Assembly (NCBI GenBank): GCA_034509425.1
Contig: JAVTVJ010000049.1
Location: 1 to 64,000 of the forward strand
Direction: 5' to 3'
From: Eopsaltria australis
Taxonomy: Eukaryota; Chordata; Aves; Passeriformes; Petroicidae
Length of the DNA stretch: 64,000 bases
A program made the translations under genes and the position numbers. The notes under the pieces were generated by a model. The model worked only from the letters and a program-made list of their open reading frames with translations. It was not told the DNA's origin and made no database searches. Positions within the stretch are counted from its first letter, which is position 1. The number at the start of each line of letters is the position of its first letter. Shown one piece after another: positions 14,901 through 25,929 of the stretch.

Positions 14901-17900
14901 AATACTAAAACTGCTTTTCTGACATGTTTACTTCACATGAAATTAAGCACTTTTATGAAGTCATGAATTACCTATTTCTACTTTCCGCTTCATAAACTAA
15001 ACTTCATAACATCCTATATGCCATAGGATTTAATATGCAAACGAGTATTTAAAATGCACATTAAGTTTTCTTCAGTTGTTATTCTGGCAAATTTTCAGGT
15101 ATAAGGGCATCATCAGCAAAAAAGGCAACAAACCCCAAGCACAGGCTAACGGCCAGCCTTCCAAAATCACATAAGCAAGGAAAAAGCCCTGCAAAAATAT
15201 AACTTAAAAAGAGAACTTCTTCCACTGAGTTACTGCAAAATAAAAATTTCCTTCATTTTAAAATGTGCAAGCAGTTACATGGTTATTTGGGTAGCACATA
15301 TAAAAGCCTGTAGGAATACTTTCATTGCCACAATGTCCAGGTAATTTGCTGTCTATTTAAAAGATACTGCAAATAAAAAAGTGAGTATCATGAGAAAATG
15401 CCAGAACATTTAAAAAAATAGAAACACCGAAATACAGGCTGACAGTTGCTACTGTTTGACAAGAACATTTCAAGTTTATTTTCAAAAAGATGAAACCTGA
15501 ATTACTTTTTTTTTCCAGAATCTAAGTGAAACTAGAGGTTTTCTCTGCTATAGCAAATAGGCTATAAAATTTTTCAGGCACACATTGAATCAGAGCTTAT
15601 TCATAGCAAACATTCTGAATTTCTGATAGAAATGACAGAATGCAATTTTAAAATATTAAAAGCGCAGATGTACTGAAGTTCCACGTAAATTCCTTTTCTC
15701 CATTGTTTTAATGGGGATCCAAACAGGCAACTGTTGTGCATCAAAATACAGCATCTAAATTCAGAGCAACTCCAAGAACATCTGCTTCAAAGCTTCAATT
15801 CTCCCAATAAGTTTTCTTTTAAGGCCAGTTAGATAGAAATGTCTTGTGCAGTGAACCACATATTCAAAACAAAGGCCATTCTATTAATCACTCTCTCCTT
15901 TAACATTAATCACACTTGTGCAATGGCACATTATACAACTACTGCACTTCTTGCTCACAACCATTCAGTTACATATTTACTATTAGCCTTACAAGCCCTG
16001 TATCACTGATTTTTAAGAACTGAATGAAAGGGACACACGTAAGTAACTCTGTAGGATATAAGATATTCTCAGGATTGCTAATGAACACCAATGCCAATAC
16101 TAGGGAAGCACAATCAGTGCAGTTAAATGTATCTGATAATTGATATGTACTTTTTTGCATCATCCTAAGTGCGTTGGTTGCCCACATTATTATGCTCTAT
16201 GATTATAGATTATAGATCTATGATTATGATTCTAGATCATCACTCACACTGGCTATCTTCACCTCTCAAAGAACTGTGAAGGTGTAACAGAATGAGGGAA
16301 ACTTACTGTCTTGGATGTAGCACTACTGCTCTTACAGACTTCTTGTGATTTGTTAAAGTAACACGAGTTTTTCCTGCCACCAAGTCCCAGAGCCGTATGG
16401 TGGTATCATGACTGCCTACAATGAAAAGAAAATTTTAAAAAATAGTAGAAACCATCATCTCGATTCTATCATAATCATTACTTTGATAAGGCAGCCAAAG
16501 TGAGGCAAAAGAAGCAAAAATATTGTGCTAATGCCACCTCAGATGAAGAAGATGCTGGATTGCAAAAGTCTTTTTACTCAGTTTGAAATCCAAGGACTAA
16601 GAAGTTACACTGCAAAGCTGAATTTTGATATAATGAGAAAGAAGAAGAACACTTAACCATGGTACTGGACACTCCTTAACTGAAATGGGGAGAGCTGAAA
16701 TATCACAGAAAATGCAAATCTCAATACATATTACAACACAAATGTAAACACGAGGAAAAAAAAGGAAGTGCAGAAAAGCATTCAAACAATGCACAGCCAT
16801 ATTTGCTTAAATATACCGTTAATAGTGTGTAATATTATCCATTGCATGGCCCATTTTTAATAGAAACTAGTATAATAATTGAGCAAATTCACCAAGATAA
16901 CATTATGAACATCACACAATTACTGAACAAATATATTCATCATTAGGTTTTTCCATCATGTTACTCATGAAACCAAGCTTACTATACCTGTAATAATTTG
17001 TGGTTCTGCAGCTTGGCACTTCACAGTTGCTACTGCATTTGTGTGTCCTGACAGTGTGTGCACACTGGCTTTTGTCCTTACATCCCAAATCTACAAATTC
17101 ACAGCAAATATGTCAGAGGTCAGTAACAGCTGCATATTCAATGTCATTGACTACACAATTTCCTTGCCATAGTCCTAGAGATTAAAAAATGGTACTTAGG
17201 TGGTATTTTTTGCCCAACCATACAGAACCACCTCAGCTGGCAAATTTCAAGGGGAGCAGGAACCTGCCAGTGAACTTCTAGGCATATGGATAATTTAAGT
17301 CCCCATAGTCCCATACCACATTCTAAATACTAAGCAATCCTACAGATACTATGTAGTCTACCTACTAAATTAGGACATAAAACATTATCCTGAAGTGACA
17401 TGGTATGTTCATGAATTTGGGCTTCAATTTTATCAACAATGTAAGATAAAGCTAACACAAATCATCTTAGCACTTCATCTAAATTATGTTAACTTTTGCT
17501 AAGTGCTCATTTTTACAAATGGAAGATACTGACCTACACAGATCAAGATGTTAAAACGCAACAATGCTGTACTTACTCGTGCTGTTGAGTCTCTGCTACA
17601 AGTCACCAGCACATCTATTGTTGGATGCAAGTCTAAGCCATAGACAGCACTTAGATGACCATGGTAATGTCTGATAACCTAGATGAATAAAAACCACATA
17701 AATTAATAACTGAAAGAATATTCTAAATGCTTTGATTTCTGTATTTGCTACCACCAATTCCTTCAATTAAAGAAGCTACAGCTTACCTTGTTGTATTCAA
17801 GATCCCAGCATTTCACCTGTTTGTCTTCTCCACAGGAAAAGAGGTATGGACTTCTTGCACTTACTATCACCCCTCGTACAGTACTGATGTGTCCCGTCAA

Positions 17901-20900
17901 AGACAATTTCAATTTGCCACTAGCAAGGTCCCAAATCTGCACCAAAATAGGTATTTTAAGGTAGACAGGAAAAAGCTACACAGTGAGAGTCTGGGTAAAC
18001 AGCCCAGATGTAACTGATCCTGCTGCACTGTTAGTTAAAAATACTGTCACGTAAATATTTGCTCTCCAGATACTGCCAGGTAATAAAGGAAATCTCAAGA
18101 AAAGAACTAGTGCTACTCCACAAATCCTTTATGACAAGGTAATAAAAGAAAAAATGTTCTGCAGTTCATTATTCTGCAAACAGTAAACAAGAAATTGTTT
18201 CCAAGGGCTGGAAACATTTTTAAATAAAAACGGAACAAAAAAACCCCACCCCTGCAAACTTTGTCAGCCATTTCTTCCAACCTCTTACCTTTATGGTTCT
18301 GTCAGCAGAGCCAGTGACAAACCACTGATTTCCTGGTTCTACTGCAATACATCTCACCCAGCCCAGGTGACCACTGATAACCTTCAGAAGGAACAAAAAC
18401 ATTTTCTAAATCACAAACAATACATGTACACCTTTTGATGTAAGTTTCCTTCTTCAACACTGAAATTTGCTAGTATTTACCAGGAAAGTCAAATGTGAAA
18501 TCAGATCTGAAGACAGCCTGATTTCTACCTCAGTTAAAGAAAGAGAAAACTAGAAAGTACATACACTAGACTTGGGGTACTAGCAATATGTAAAGATTCT
18601 GTTCCTATAAGCAACTTCTTCACATCCTTTTAGAGTCCCTAGCACTGTGGCTCAACACTCAAAGCTTTGCAGAGAAAGACTGTATTTGAGCATAGCCAAA
18701 TACAGAGATTCCTTATACTGCTACATAGTGCTTATACAAACAACAATTATAAAAATATTGGCTATTAAATCACGTTTCTATATAATAACCTCTTAAAGCC
18801 TACCACCACCTTCTTTTCCCCAAAACAGGGGTAACACGAGAGTTGGACACTTTCCAGCAATAAAATAATGGAGACTGATCCCACAAGAAATACTCTGCCA
18901 ATACATGCTTTGCTTTCAGCAGCCTTTTTGTTTCTCTAAAGTCTTCAAAGTCAGACAGGTAAAACCAAACCCCATAACTGGTTTCACTCGATGTCGTGTT
19001 TCATGTACTGTCACACAGCTCTTTCGAAAGATTTAAAACACAACTAAGCTTCTTAGGCAGAAATACCTTGGAATGCTAAAATGGACTTTTCTGATCATGT
19101 GAGATCACAGACACAAAATTTTAAAGTTAACTGCCTAGATTTCTTCCTAATAAAGGAATAGAAATGGGCTTTTCTGGGGAGAAAACTAAGAAATAATTCA
19201 TTTCACCTATTTTGAGCTCATATCTTTCACATACAACTTCAAACCAAGCTTAGGAAAACCAGTTAAGTGTAGATCTAGAGTAGATCTAAAGATAGATGAA
19301 ATCCACATTTGGTGTTCAGCTATGCTCCTATTTCCAAGCTGTCCGAACAAGCTTTTGCCTTGATGATCAAGGATTTTGACAACAAACCTTCACTAAAACT
19401 GTTTATTTGTGGAAATAGTCCAGTGACTTCAATTGTTATTCACAGCATTTCTCTGAAAAGAAAGTGCTCCTAACAAGTAGGCATTTTTCAATTTTTCATC
19501 TGTTTACCATTATTTTGGTGCCATTTCTTTCAAATGGCATTTATCTTAATTTTTATAGCAAACACCTTCAAGTACTGCTGTATATTCCTTGGAGCTCAAG
19601 TGTTTTTCAAAAAATTGCTTTGAAGATTAGCCTTCAGATTTCTGACTAGTACAGCAAACCTTCCACCAAATTTATCATAACACAGTTACGAGAGGAAAAA
19701 AAGAGGTTCAAAGAGAGAGTGTGTGTATACAACTTAGTTGGGATCACTTTTTGATCACATTTTTTAATCATATTTGATGACATTTTTGCAAATGAGAACA
19801 AAAATTATGATTTTGAGGTCTTACATATAATATGTTTACTTTATTCATGTTCACATCATGTAATTTCTAACTTACCCTGTATAGCTTCCAAGGTGGATGC
19901 CACTGAGGTTTGGGCATGGTTGGAGCCTTCTTTGGCATCAAAGCAGAATTTTTGTTTCCACCAGCTTCCACCATAGCCTGTAAGTTAAAAGAAGGGTTGC
20001 TCTTCTGGTTTGTAGCTTATCTCTTTGCCCAAAGCCTAAAACCTTCTCATTCTGCCTTCTCAATGCTGATTAAATTTAGTCAGTCAGGAGATCTCCCCAC
20101 AACCCATGCTTGGATCCAGAAGTAATCTGGTCAGCACCATGTACTTTTCCCATCAGATGTGTAACAGACTCACCACAGACATCCCAGGAGGCTGTGAACG
20201 CTCAGACATTCCAGCATGCCTGTAGATGTCCCCCACACCAGCAGCTGTCCGGTTTGCATCCAGCCTGGGGTGAATGGAAATGGGTCATGAATTGCAACAA
20301 ACTTTCTCCTGCTAAGTGATAAGGCATCACAGGGCTGCACCCAGCTGAGTGTTGTACACCTCTCAGCATGGACAGTGTCCACAACCTCTCTTGGCATCCT
20401 GTCCAGGGTGTGACCACCCCAAGGTACAGATACCCACAAAGCCTCACATTTTTCTCTTCTACCTAAACAAAATTCCCCTTGTCCCAACTTACACCCACTG
20501 CCTCTCATGATAATACAAAAAAAAAAAAAAAAAAGTGTACAGGAAAACAATGCCTGTCCACACTAAAAGCAGTTTCTTTAAGAATATCTGAATTACTCCA
20601 AGTAGCTCTTATCCCAGCTTCTATGATTTGCCTTGAAATTCCCACAGATAATAACAGTGTCAATGAGGTAACACAGCAGTACCTGGACTGGGAAGCAGGA
20701 AGTGCTACAGCTAAGGACTGTGCTGCAGATTCACTTGGCATCCTCTGCACCTTAGTATCTGCTGTCAAAGCCACACCTTGAAGAAAAAAATAACCATGTC
20801 AAAAACAAAGACAACTCCTTTAAACAGGAATTCAAAAGTATATTATACAAACACATAAATACACATATACCTGCAAACAAGGGCCTGACACACCTGTAAT

Positions 20901-23900
20901 ATTAACTCTCATCTTTCAATAACATTTTCACATCCAGTTCAAATCTACTGAAAGCTTTATTTTGGCCCAAATCCTTTCCATCTTGATCTACTACATATGT
21001 GAGTACAAAATTTCTAGAGTATAAAACTGTATGTTTATGTCAGTGGAAACAAAAAAGAAGCCTAATTAGGATCAGCATCTATCTCTTTACCCAGCTTCAA
21101 CTGCTATGGAAATCCAAGCATCACAGAAATAAACATGATCTTGCAAAGCATTTGCTAACTTAGGTCCTTTAGTACAATTTATAATCCATCCCTCTGTGCT
21201 GGTTGGCATCATGCAGTGGTGCCAGAACTACAAAACGTTTAGTCCTACTGAAAGGAGAACTTCAGACTACACCTACAGATTTTTAACCTTATCTCAAGAA
21301 TAGCAGATATTTTCTAAAAGAAACTGAAAGAACCTGAAAGAACCTGAAAGAAACTGAAAACTCTTTGTAAAGTTTTGGTGCAGTTTTAGTGAATTTAACT
21401 CACCAATTTATTTGTTTTCCTAACCAAACCTCTGCCAGCTGACAAAAAACTCAGTATTTGGGCAAAATATTCAGGTTGAAACAAGAAACAGCAAAGAAAG
21501 AAATCTGACTTTAACCCTGATATATATGATTCTATTAAAAGAACACTAAACTTGATGAAACCACTGTGAGCAATTCTCGATCCCACAGTTACAAGCAACT
21601 ATGCCTGGTTTTCTATGGTTGAGACTCCACTGAACACTCAACTTATAAATCAAGACTACAGATTTTCCACTATACTCATAATAAACTTAAGCACAATGAA
21701 AGATCAACAGCTAAAACTAAGCTCTTACAAGAAAACGAGCAGAATTGAAAAGCGCAGCGGCAATTAGCAATGGCCAATGTAACAACACAGAAACATAACC
21801 CTTACAAGAAGGGGCAAAACAAATTACACTAAAATTATTAGACCCTCAAGTTTCTTCTCCAGAGCAAAGCAGAGAAACCTGCAGCATTCTGCTCTGGTGA
21901 TGAAAAGCAGGCTACCTTCCACTACTGTCAAGTATGAATTCACATCAAGAGGAAGCCCGCTCTTGCTAGGATGGAGGATATCTTGTTCATACAGGAACCC
22001 AAAAAATCCATGCAAACACTTGTAAAGTTTTACTTACCAGGCCCAGATGGGTATGGGTGTGTACCAGTTACCATATACTCAACTTCTTGTCCTAAAGAGC
22101 AAGGGAATATTATATTAACAATTACCTTTTATACTGTACTGCAAACAATGCACTCAAACAGCAAACACAGGAAAAGCAAGCAGATCATACACAGCAGAAG
22201 AAACCAGTAACCACCTCCAATGTACTTAAACATTTCTGATTTACATTAATTTAATTTGTTCTGGTTATCTCCATTTTAGAAAACTCAATTGTAAAAAATA
22301 ATTAATTTGGATGGTGAATAATTAATTTGGATGGTTATTAAGAGGACTCAAGAGAAAAATCTTCATTCTGCCTTTGAAGCAGGTATCATGGAAGACAATT
22401 CAAGCATACAAAGAGCACAGGTATCTGAAATATAAGCTGGTCAACTGGTTGTCTGTGTTGTCAGAATTGAAAAAGGTTCTTTTCTTCTTAAAAGATTTTT
22501 CCTTCTCTCTCAACATGTTTCACTTTCACAATACTTCCAAATAAAGCACCTTGGCCAGAATCTCAGTATCAACTGAATATCAACTATCCCAACTAAAATG
22601 AGGCAGCATTTTTAGAAGAGAAATTTCCATATGGGATCTACCTGATACATACACATTTTATACATCAAAAAACATATATCGAAAAAAACTCTACAGATAT
22701 GAAATAAAGTGTTTTCTGGTTTAAAAATTGCACAGCTAAATGACTGTAAATATACTATGAAACAGAACTAGAGGAATAAAAAACCACCCCAAACAAATGC
22801 ACAAAAATGCCAAAACAAAGAAAAGTCAACAAAAGAACGTCCTTGATCATCATGAACTTGCAAAAAGAAGAAATAAATTACTCACCTAAATACACCACAC
22901 ACTAACATTACCAAAAATTACTCTCTTTACCAATTAATCACTACAAAAAATCCACAGCACCCAACAACTCCATAGTTAAAACAAGCTTTCACCTTTTCTG
23001 AATCAATTTCCTCCTGTGGACCCTAGCAAGGAAAATACCAACCAAAAATGGTGGTTTTTTTTATTTCTGTATTTATCTCCAGGGCATTAACACCGGACTG
23101 CATTCTTCAGATTTAACATCAGTGATACTGTTACAAAATAAAGGACAAATACACCACTCAGGGCAAACTAACCTTGATTTCCAGAGTACTGTTTGTGTCC
23201 ATAGGGATCCCCGGTGTTGGGGCCCCCTTTCTCCCGCAGGTTCTCTTTGAGAGTGGGCATGTGCAGCACTGAGCCGTACTCCGTGCGCAGCTTCACTGCC
23301 ATTTTCACCTTGTGACTGTGGGAAGAGGAAAGCGCAATCCTCATTAAACCCCAGCTTCTCAACTGTTACTAAATGTCATAAAACTTACTTTACCACTCTA
23401 ATATTTCTCTCCCCTCAAGATTACACTGTTAACAATACAGAAATATCTGAATTTCTGACTTGGGTGGAGCAATCATTAGCAGAGTGTAAAACCTCACTGA
23501 CTGCTGCAGCACTTACCTTTCTTCATCCAATGGGATAGGCTTGGCATTATCAGCTACAAACATGTCATGGGTTCTCTTCAAAGACCTGAACACAAGTGTG
23601 TGCACAGAATGCTTTTGGACTTCCTAAAATAAAGAAAAGAGCATTTAAATACATTTATTTGAACAGATTTAAATGAAAAATGGAAAACTGAAACATAAAT
23701 TGAACTGAGCAGCAATTTCAAATCTCAGTTCTGTTACATGACATCCAACCATTTGGTTCACAGAGACACTAACCTTTCTGGAAACTAAAAAAAATAAGTT
23801 TATCTGTTAATTGTTTTGCTTCAGTGTTTTTTCAAAATTCTGTTCCTTGAAAACCTACACAACTTCGAAAAGCAAGCCAAAAACTTTGATCAAACTTTAT

Positions 23901-25395
23901 GCACTGGTATCTACATGACAAGTCCATGAGTGTAAAAGCTTTTATTCCACATCCTTTCCAGTCCTGTTTTTATATCTAGGCAATAAAGTAATCAATTCTG
24001 GGAAAAAAAAAAAACAAACCCTGTAAATTTTCCTTCACTACCACCATAAAAAGAACAAGGGCAATCTCGGATCTCTGTGTGCAGTACCACTACATGTTAA
24101 TGGGGCCAATCACCACTCAACAACAGCACCTGCTGACACCACAAACAGAGGAGCAGGTAACACCACATCTCCCCAGTCAGGAAGAAACTCCTGCAAGTAA
24201 TTTCTGACAGATGCTTTTCTGTAAAAAAACAGCTCATAATGTTGAATGGGGCAGCAGCTGCTGCACCTTCTTCTATAACCCTGACAGCCCCCCCACGTGC
24301 TTTCAGAAGTGTGATATTCACCCCACAATAACGATTCTATAGCCTGTAAAACCCGTGGCCTTCTCCACAGCTGTACTACCAAGCCCTCACAGGAAAGCTG
24401 AGGCTCCCCATAAAGGCCAACAGTCAGTAGCTCTCCCGTGGTCAAACACCACAGCATCACTTCCCACAAACACAGAATGTGCTGAGTTGGAAGGCACCCA
24501 CAAGGATCATAAAAGTCCAACTCCTGGCCCTGCACAGAACCATCCCTAAGAGTCACACCCTGTGCCTGAGAGCACTGTCCAAATGCTTCTTGAACTCTGT
24601 CAGCCTTGGTGCTGTGACCACTTCCCTGGGGAGCTGTTCCAGTGCCTGACCACCCTCTGGGTGAAGAACCTTTTCCCGATATCCAACCTAAATCTCCCCT
24701 GACACAAGGTCAGGCCATTCCCTCAGCTCCTATCACTGGTCACCACCGAGATCAGACCAGAGCCTGCTCCTCTGCTTCCATCTCATGAGGAAGCTGTAAA
24801 CTGAAATGAGGTTTCCCTTCACTCTCTTCTCCAGGCTGAACACGGCAAGTGACTTCATCGACTCCTCATAGGGTTTCTCCACTAGACCATTCATCTCCAT
24901 ATCCTTCATACCTTTTCCTGATATTGTGGTACCCAGAGCAATATCCAGCACTCGAGGAAAGGCCGCCCCAAAGCAGAGCAGAGCAGAGCAGAGCAGAGCA
25001 GAGCAGAGCAGAGCAGAGCGGGACAATGCCCTCCCTTGTCCGGCTGGCGCTGCTGTGCCTGATGCCCCCCAGCACAGTTCCGCAGACGGCACAAGTCCGG
25101 CAGAGCAAACCCGCTGTCCGCTGCTCACTCCCGCCCCCCACACGCACAGTCCGGTGACCCGCGCCCGCTGCGTCCTGCGCGCACCTCGCTGTCCCCGGGC
25201 CGGACCGTGGGGCGCTGCGCAGACGGAGGGCTCCAGCCCCACAGCGCCCTCTCCCACCCGGGGGACAGCGAGGTTGGCGGGTGCGGGGCGGCGCTTCTCC
25301 CGTCCGGCCCCGCTCCCTGGTGTCGCCCGGGGCGCCTCAAAGGCGCGACAGAGCGGAGGTGCAGGGCCGCTCCCCCCGTCCCTCACCTCCGCCAT
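11984..25395 (-). CDS. PLRG1: PLRG1, pleiotropic regulator 1 (WD40, Prp19 complex)
   Basis: Nuclear WD40 protein of the CDC5L/Prp19 complex, needed for spliceosome activation. Coding exons, in transcript order: 25387-25395, 23517-23623, 23173-23315, 22038-22091, 20683-20776, 20174-20264, 19876-19977, 18289-18381, 17787-17936, 17577-17678, 16988-17090, 16307-16415, 14659-14798, 13011-13204, 11984-12043. They total 1551 nt (516 aa plus stop; human 514), with GT-AG junctions and an open frame throughout. Exon 1 supplies only MAE. The N-terminal 200 residues include the conserved [20 protein letters not shown] segment and an Ala/Ser/Pro-rich linker that differs from human. From about residue 200 on come seven WD40 repeats, recognisable by GH...WD spacing such as [38 protein letters not shown] and NHKKSVRAV. 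The chain ends KRKRF. The start lies in a CpG-rich promoter shared with no other recognised gene. Identity is very secure; the last base of each exon follows from reading frame and splice consensus. Confidence 0.97.
20290..20510 (-). repeat. diverged CR1 LINE fragment in PLRG1 intron 5
   Basis: Read on the minus strand, this stretch follows the CR1 3' region in order: a GAGAGGCAGTGGG-like stretch, a GTGGTCACACCCTGGACAGG stretch, GCCAAGAGAGGTTGTGGACA and a CTCAGCTGGGTGCAGCCCTG-like segment. It is heavily mutated and lacks a clear 3' tail. It ends about 26 bases from PLRG1 exon 6, so it is old enough to be tolerated beside a splice acceptor. Boundaries are approximate. Confidence 0.7.
20517..20534. 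repeat. poly-A tract
   Basis: An uninterrupted run of about 18 A on the plus strand at the edge of the CR1 fragment. It is simple low-complexity sequence in PLRG1 intron 5. Confidence 0.85.
22297..22335. repeat. short direct repeat, period 20
   Basis: Two copies of AATAATTAATTTGGATGGT (22297-22315 and 22317-22335) in PLRG1 intron 3. It looks like a local slippage duplication with no visible function. A similar period-11 GAAAGAAC/AACCT repeat lies at about 21318-21358 in intron 4. Confidence 0.8.
24471..24930 (-). repeat. CR1 LINE 3' fragment in PLRG1 intron 1
   Basis: On the minus strand this reads as a CR1 3' end, in canonical order: GTGTTCAGCCTGGAGAAGAG, a segment with CAGTGATAGGAGCTGAGGGA, the GAGGGTGGTCAGGCACTGGA hallmark, AACAGCTCCCCAGGGAAGTG, and a 3' end with GATCCTTGTGGGTGCCTTCC. 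CR1 is the dominant LINE of birds, and most copies are 5'-truncated like this one. It accounts for much of the apparent 220-residue open frame that runs out of PLRG1 exon 1 into the intron, so that frame is not a gene. Confidence 0.93.
24973..25019. repeat. GCAGA/TCTGC pentanucleotide microsatellite
   Basis: About nine copies of the pentamer GCAGA on the plus strand (TCTGC on the PLRG1 strand), lying at the outer end of the intron 1 CR1 fragment and at the edge of the CpG-rich PLRG1 promoter region. It is likely length-polymorphic. It explains several overlapping artificial open frames rich in Ala-Glu-Gln-Ser or Cys-Ser-Ala-Leu. Confidence 0.93.
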
Positions 25396-25520
25396 GGCGC
25401 CGCCGGACTCCCTCCGCCGCGGCCGCTATGGAGCCACTTCCGGCGCCTTCCCGCGCCGCACCGGAAGTGATGCATGAGGGAAACTGAGGGGAGCGATAAA
25501 AGGAGGGGCGGGGCTGATGG
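25396..25520 (-). promoter_or_regulatory. PLRG1: PLRG1 core promoter in a CpG-rich region
   Basis: Sequence from about 25.0 to 26.0 kb is visibly rich in CG dinucleotides while its surroundings are AT-rich, as expected for a housekeeping CpG-island promoter. Just upstream of the PLRG1 start are two facing ETS/GABP-type cores, CACTTCCGG at 25435-25443 and CCGGAAGTGA at 25461-25470. An Sp1-type GGGGCGGGGC lies at 25505-25514. A YY1-like CCGCCATGGCG covers the start codon itself. No TATA box is evident. Transcription start positions are inferred, not seen. Confidence 0.7.
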
Positions 25521-25627
25521 CAAACCCACCCCTCGCTGTGCGGGGATCGCGGGTTCGAGCCCCGCCGGAGCTGCCCGAGCAGGCGGTGCGAGTCACTTCA
25601 TCACTATGTATAAATAAATAACGGGGC

Positions 25628-25920
25628 GGTGGCAAGAGAATGGAGCCGGGCTCTGCTCGGTGGTGCCGAGCAAAATGACGAGGCAATGGGCAGAATGTGA
25701 CGCGCAGGGAGTTCCACCTGAACATGAGGAAGAACTTCCCTGTGCAGATGATCGTGCACCGACACAAGGTGCTCAGAGAGGTTGTGGAGTCCCCCTCACT
25801 GGAGATGCTCAGGAACCCTGTGGACAGGACGCTGTGCCCCGTGCTCCGGGATGGCCCTGCTTGCCCGGGCAGTGGGGCCCGATGACCCCCCTGCGGTCCC
25901 TCCAGCCCGGGCCATCCCGC
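25628..25920 (+). repeat. CR1 LINE fragment upstream of PLRG1
   Basis: Plus-strand CR1 sequence in canonical order: AGAATGGAGCCGGGCTCTGC, GAGGCAATGGGCAGAATGTG, GTTCCACCTGAACATGAGGA, GAGAGGTTGTGGAGTCCCCC, TCACTGGAGATGCTCAGGAA, a GGATGGCCCTGCTTG-like stretch and a GATGACC end. It has an unusually high GC content because it sits in the CpG-rich promoter region. It points away from PLRG1, opposite in orientation to the CR1 copy in PLRG1 intron 1. End points are approximate. Confidence 0.9.
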
Positions 25921-25929
25921 CGCCTCTGG

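Noticed and set aside
16187..16240. AT-rich partly palindromic stretch with GATTATAGAT repeats
   Set aside because: Short simple sequence in PLRG1 intron 12; no hairpin of interest and no RNA-gene features.
24733..25395. 220-residue minus-strand open frame starting at the PLRG1 ATG
   Set aside because: Only the first three codons are PLRG1 exon 1; the rest is intron with the pentanucleotide repeat and CR1.
24926..25487. several plus-strand open frames across the PLRG1 promoter
   Set aside because: Composition-driven (GC-rich and GCAGA repeat); antisense to a known first exon, no splice or family support.
25540..25575. tRNA-like B box GGTTCGAGCCC with a possible T-arm stem
   Set aside because: No matching acceptor stem, A box or anticodon arm upstream; likely chance in a CG-rich promoter.
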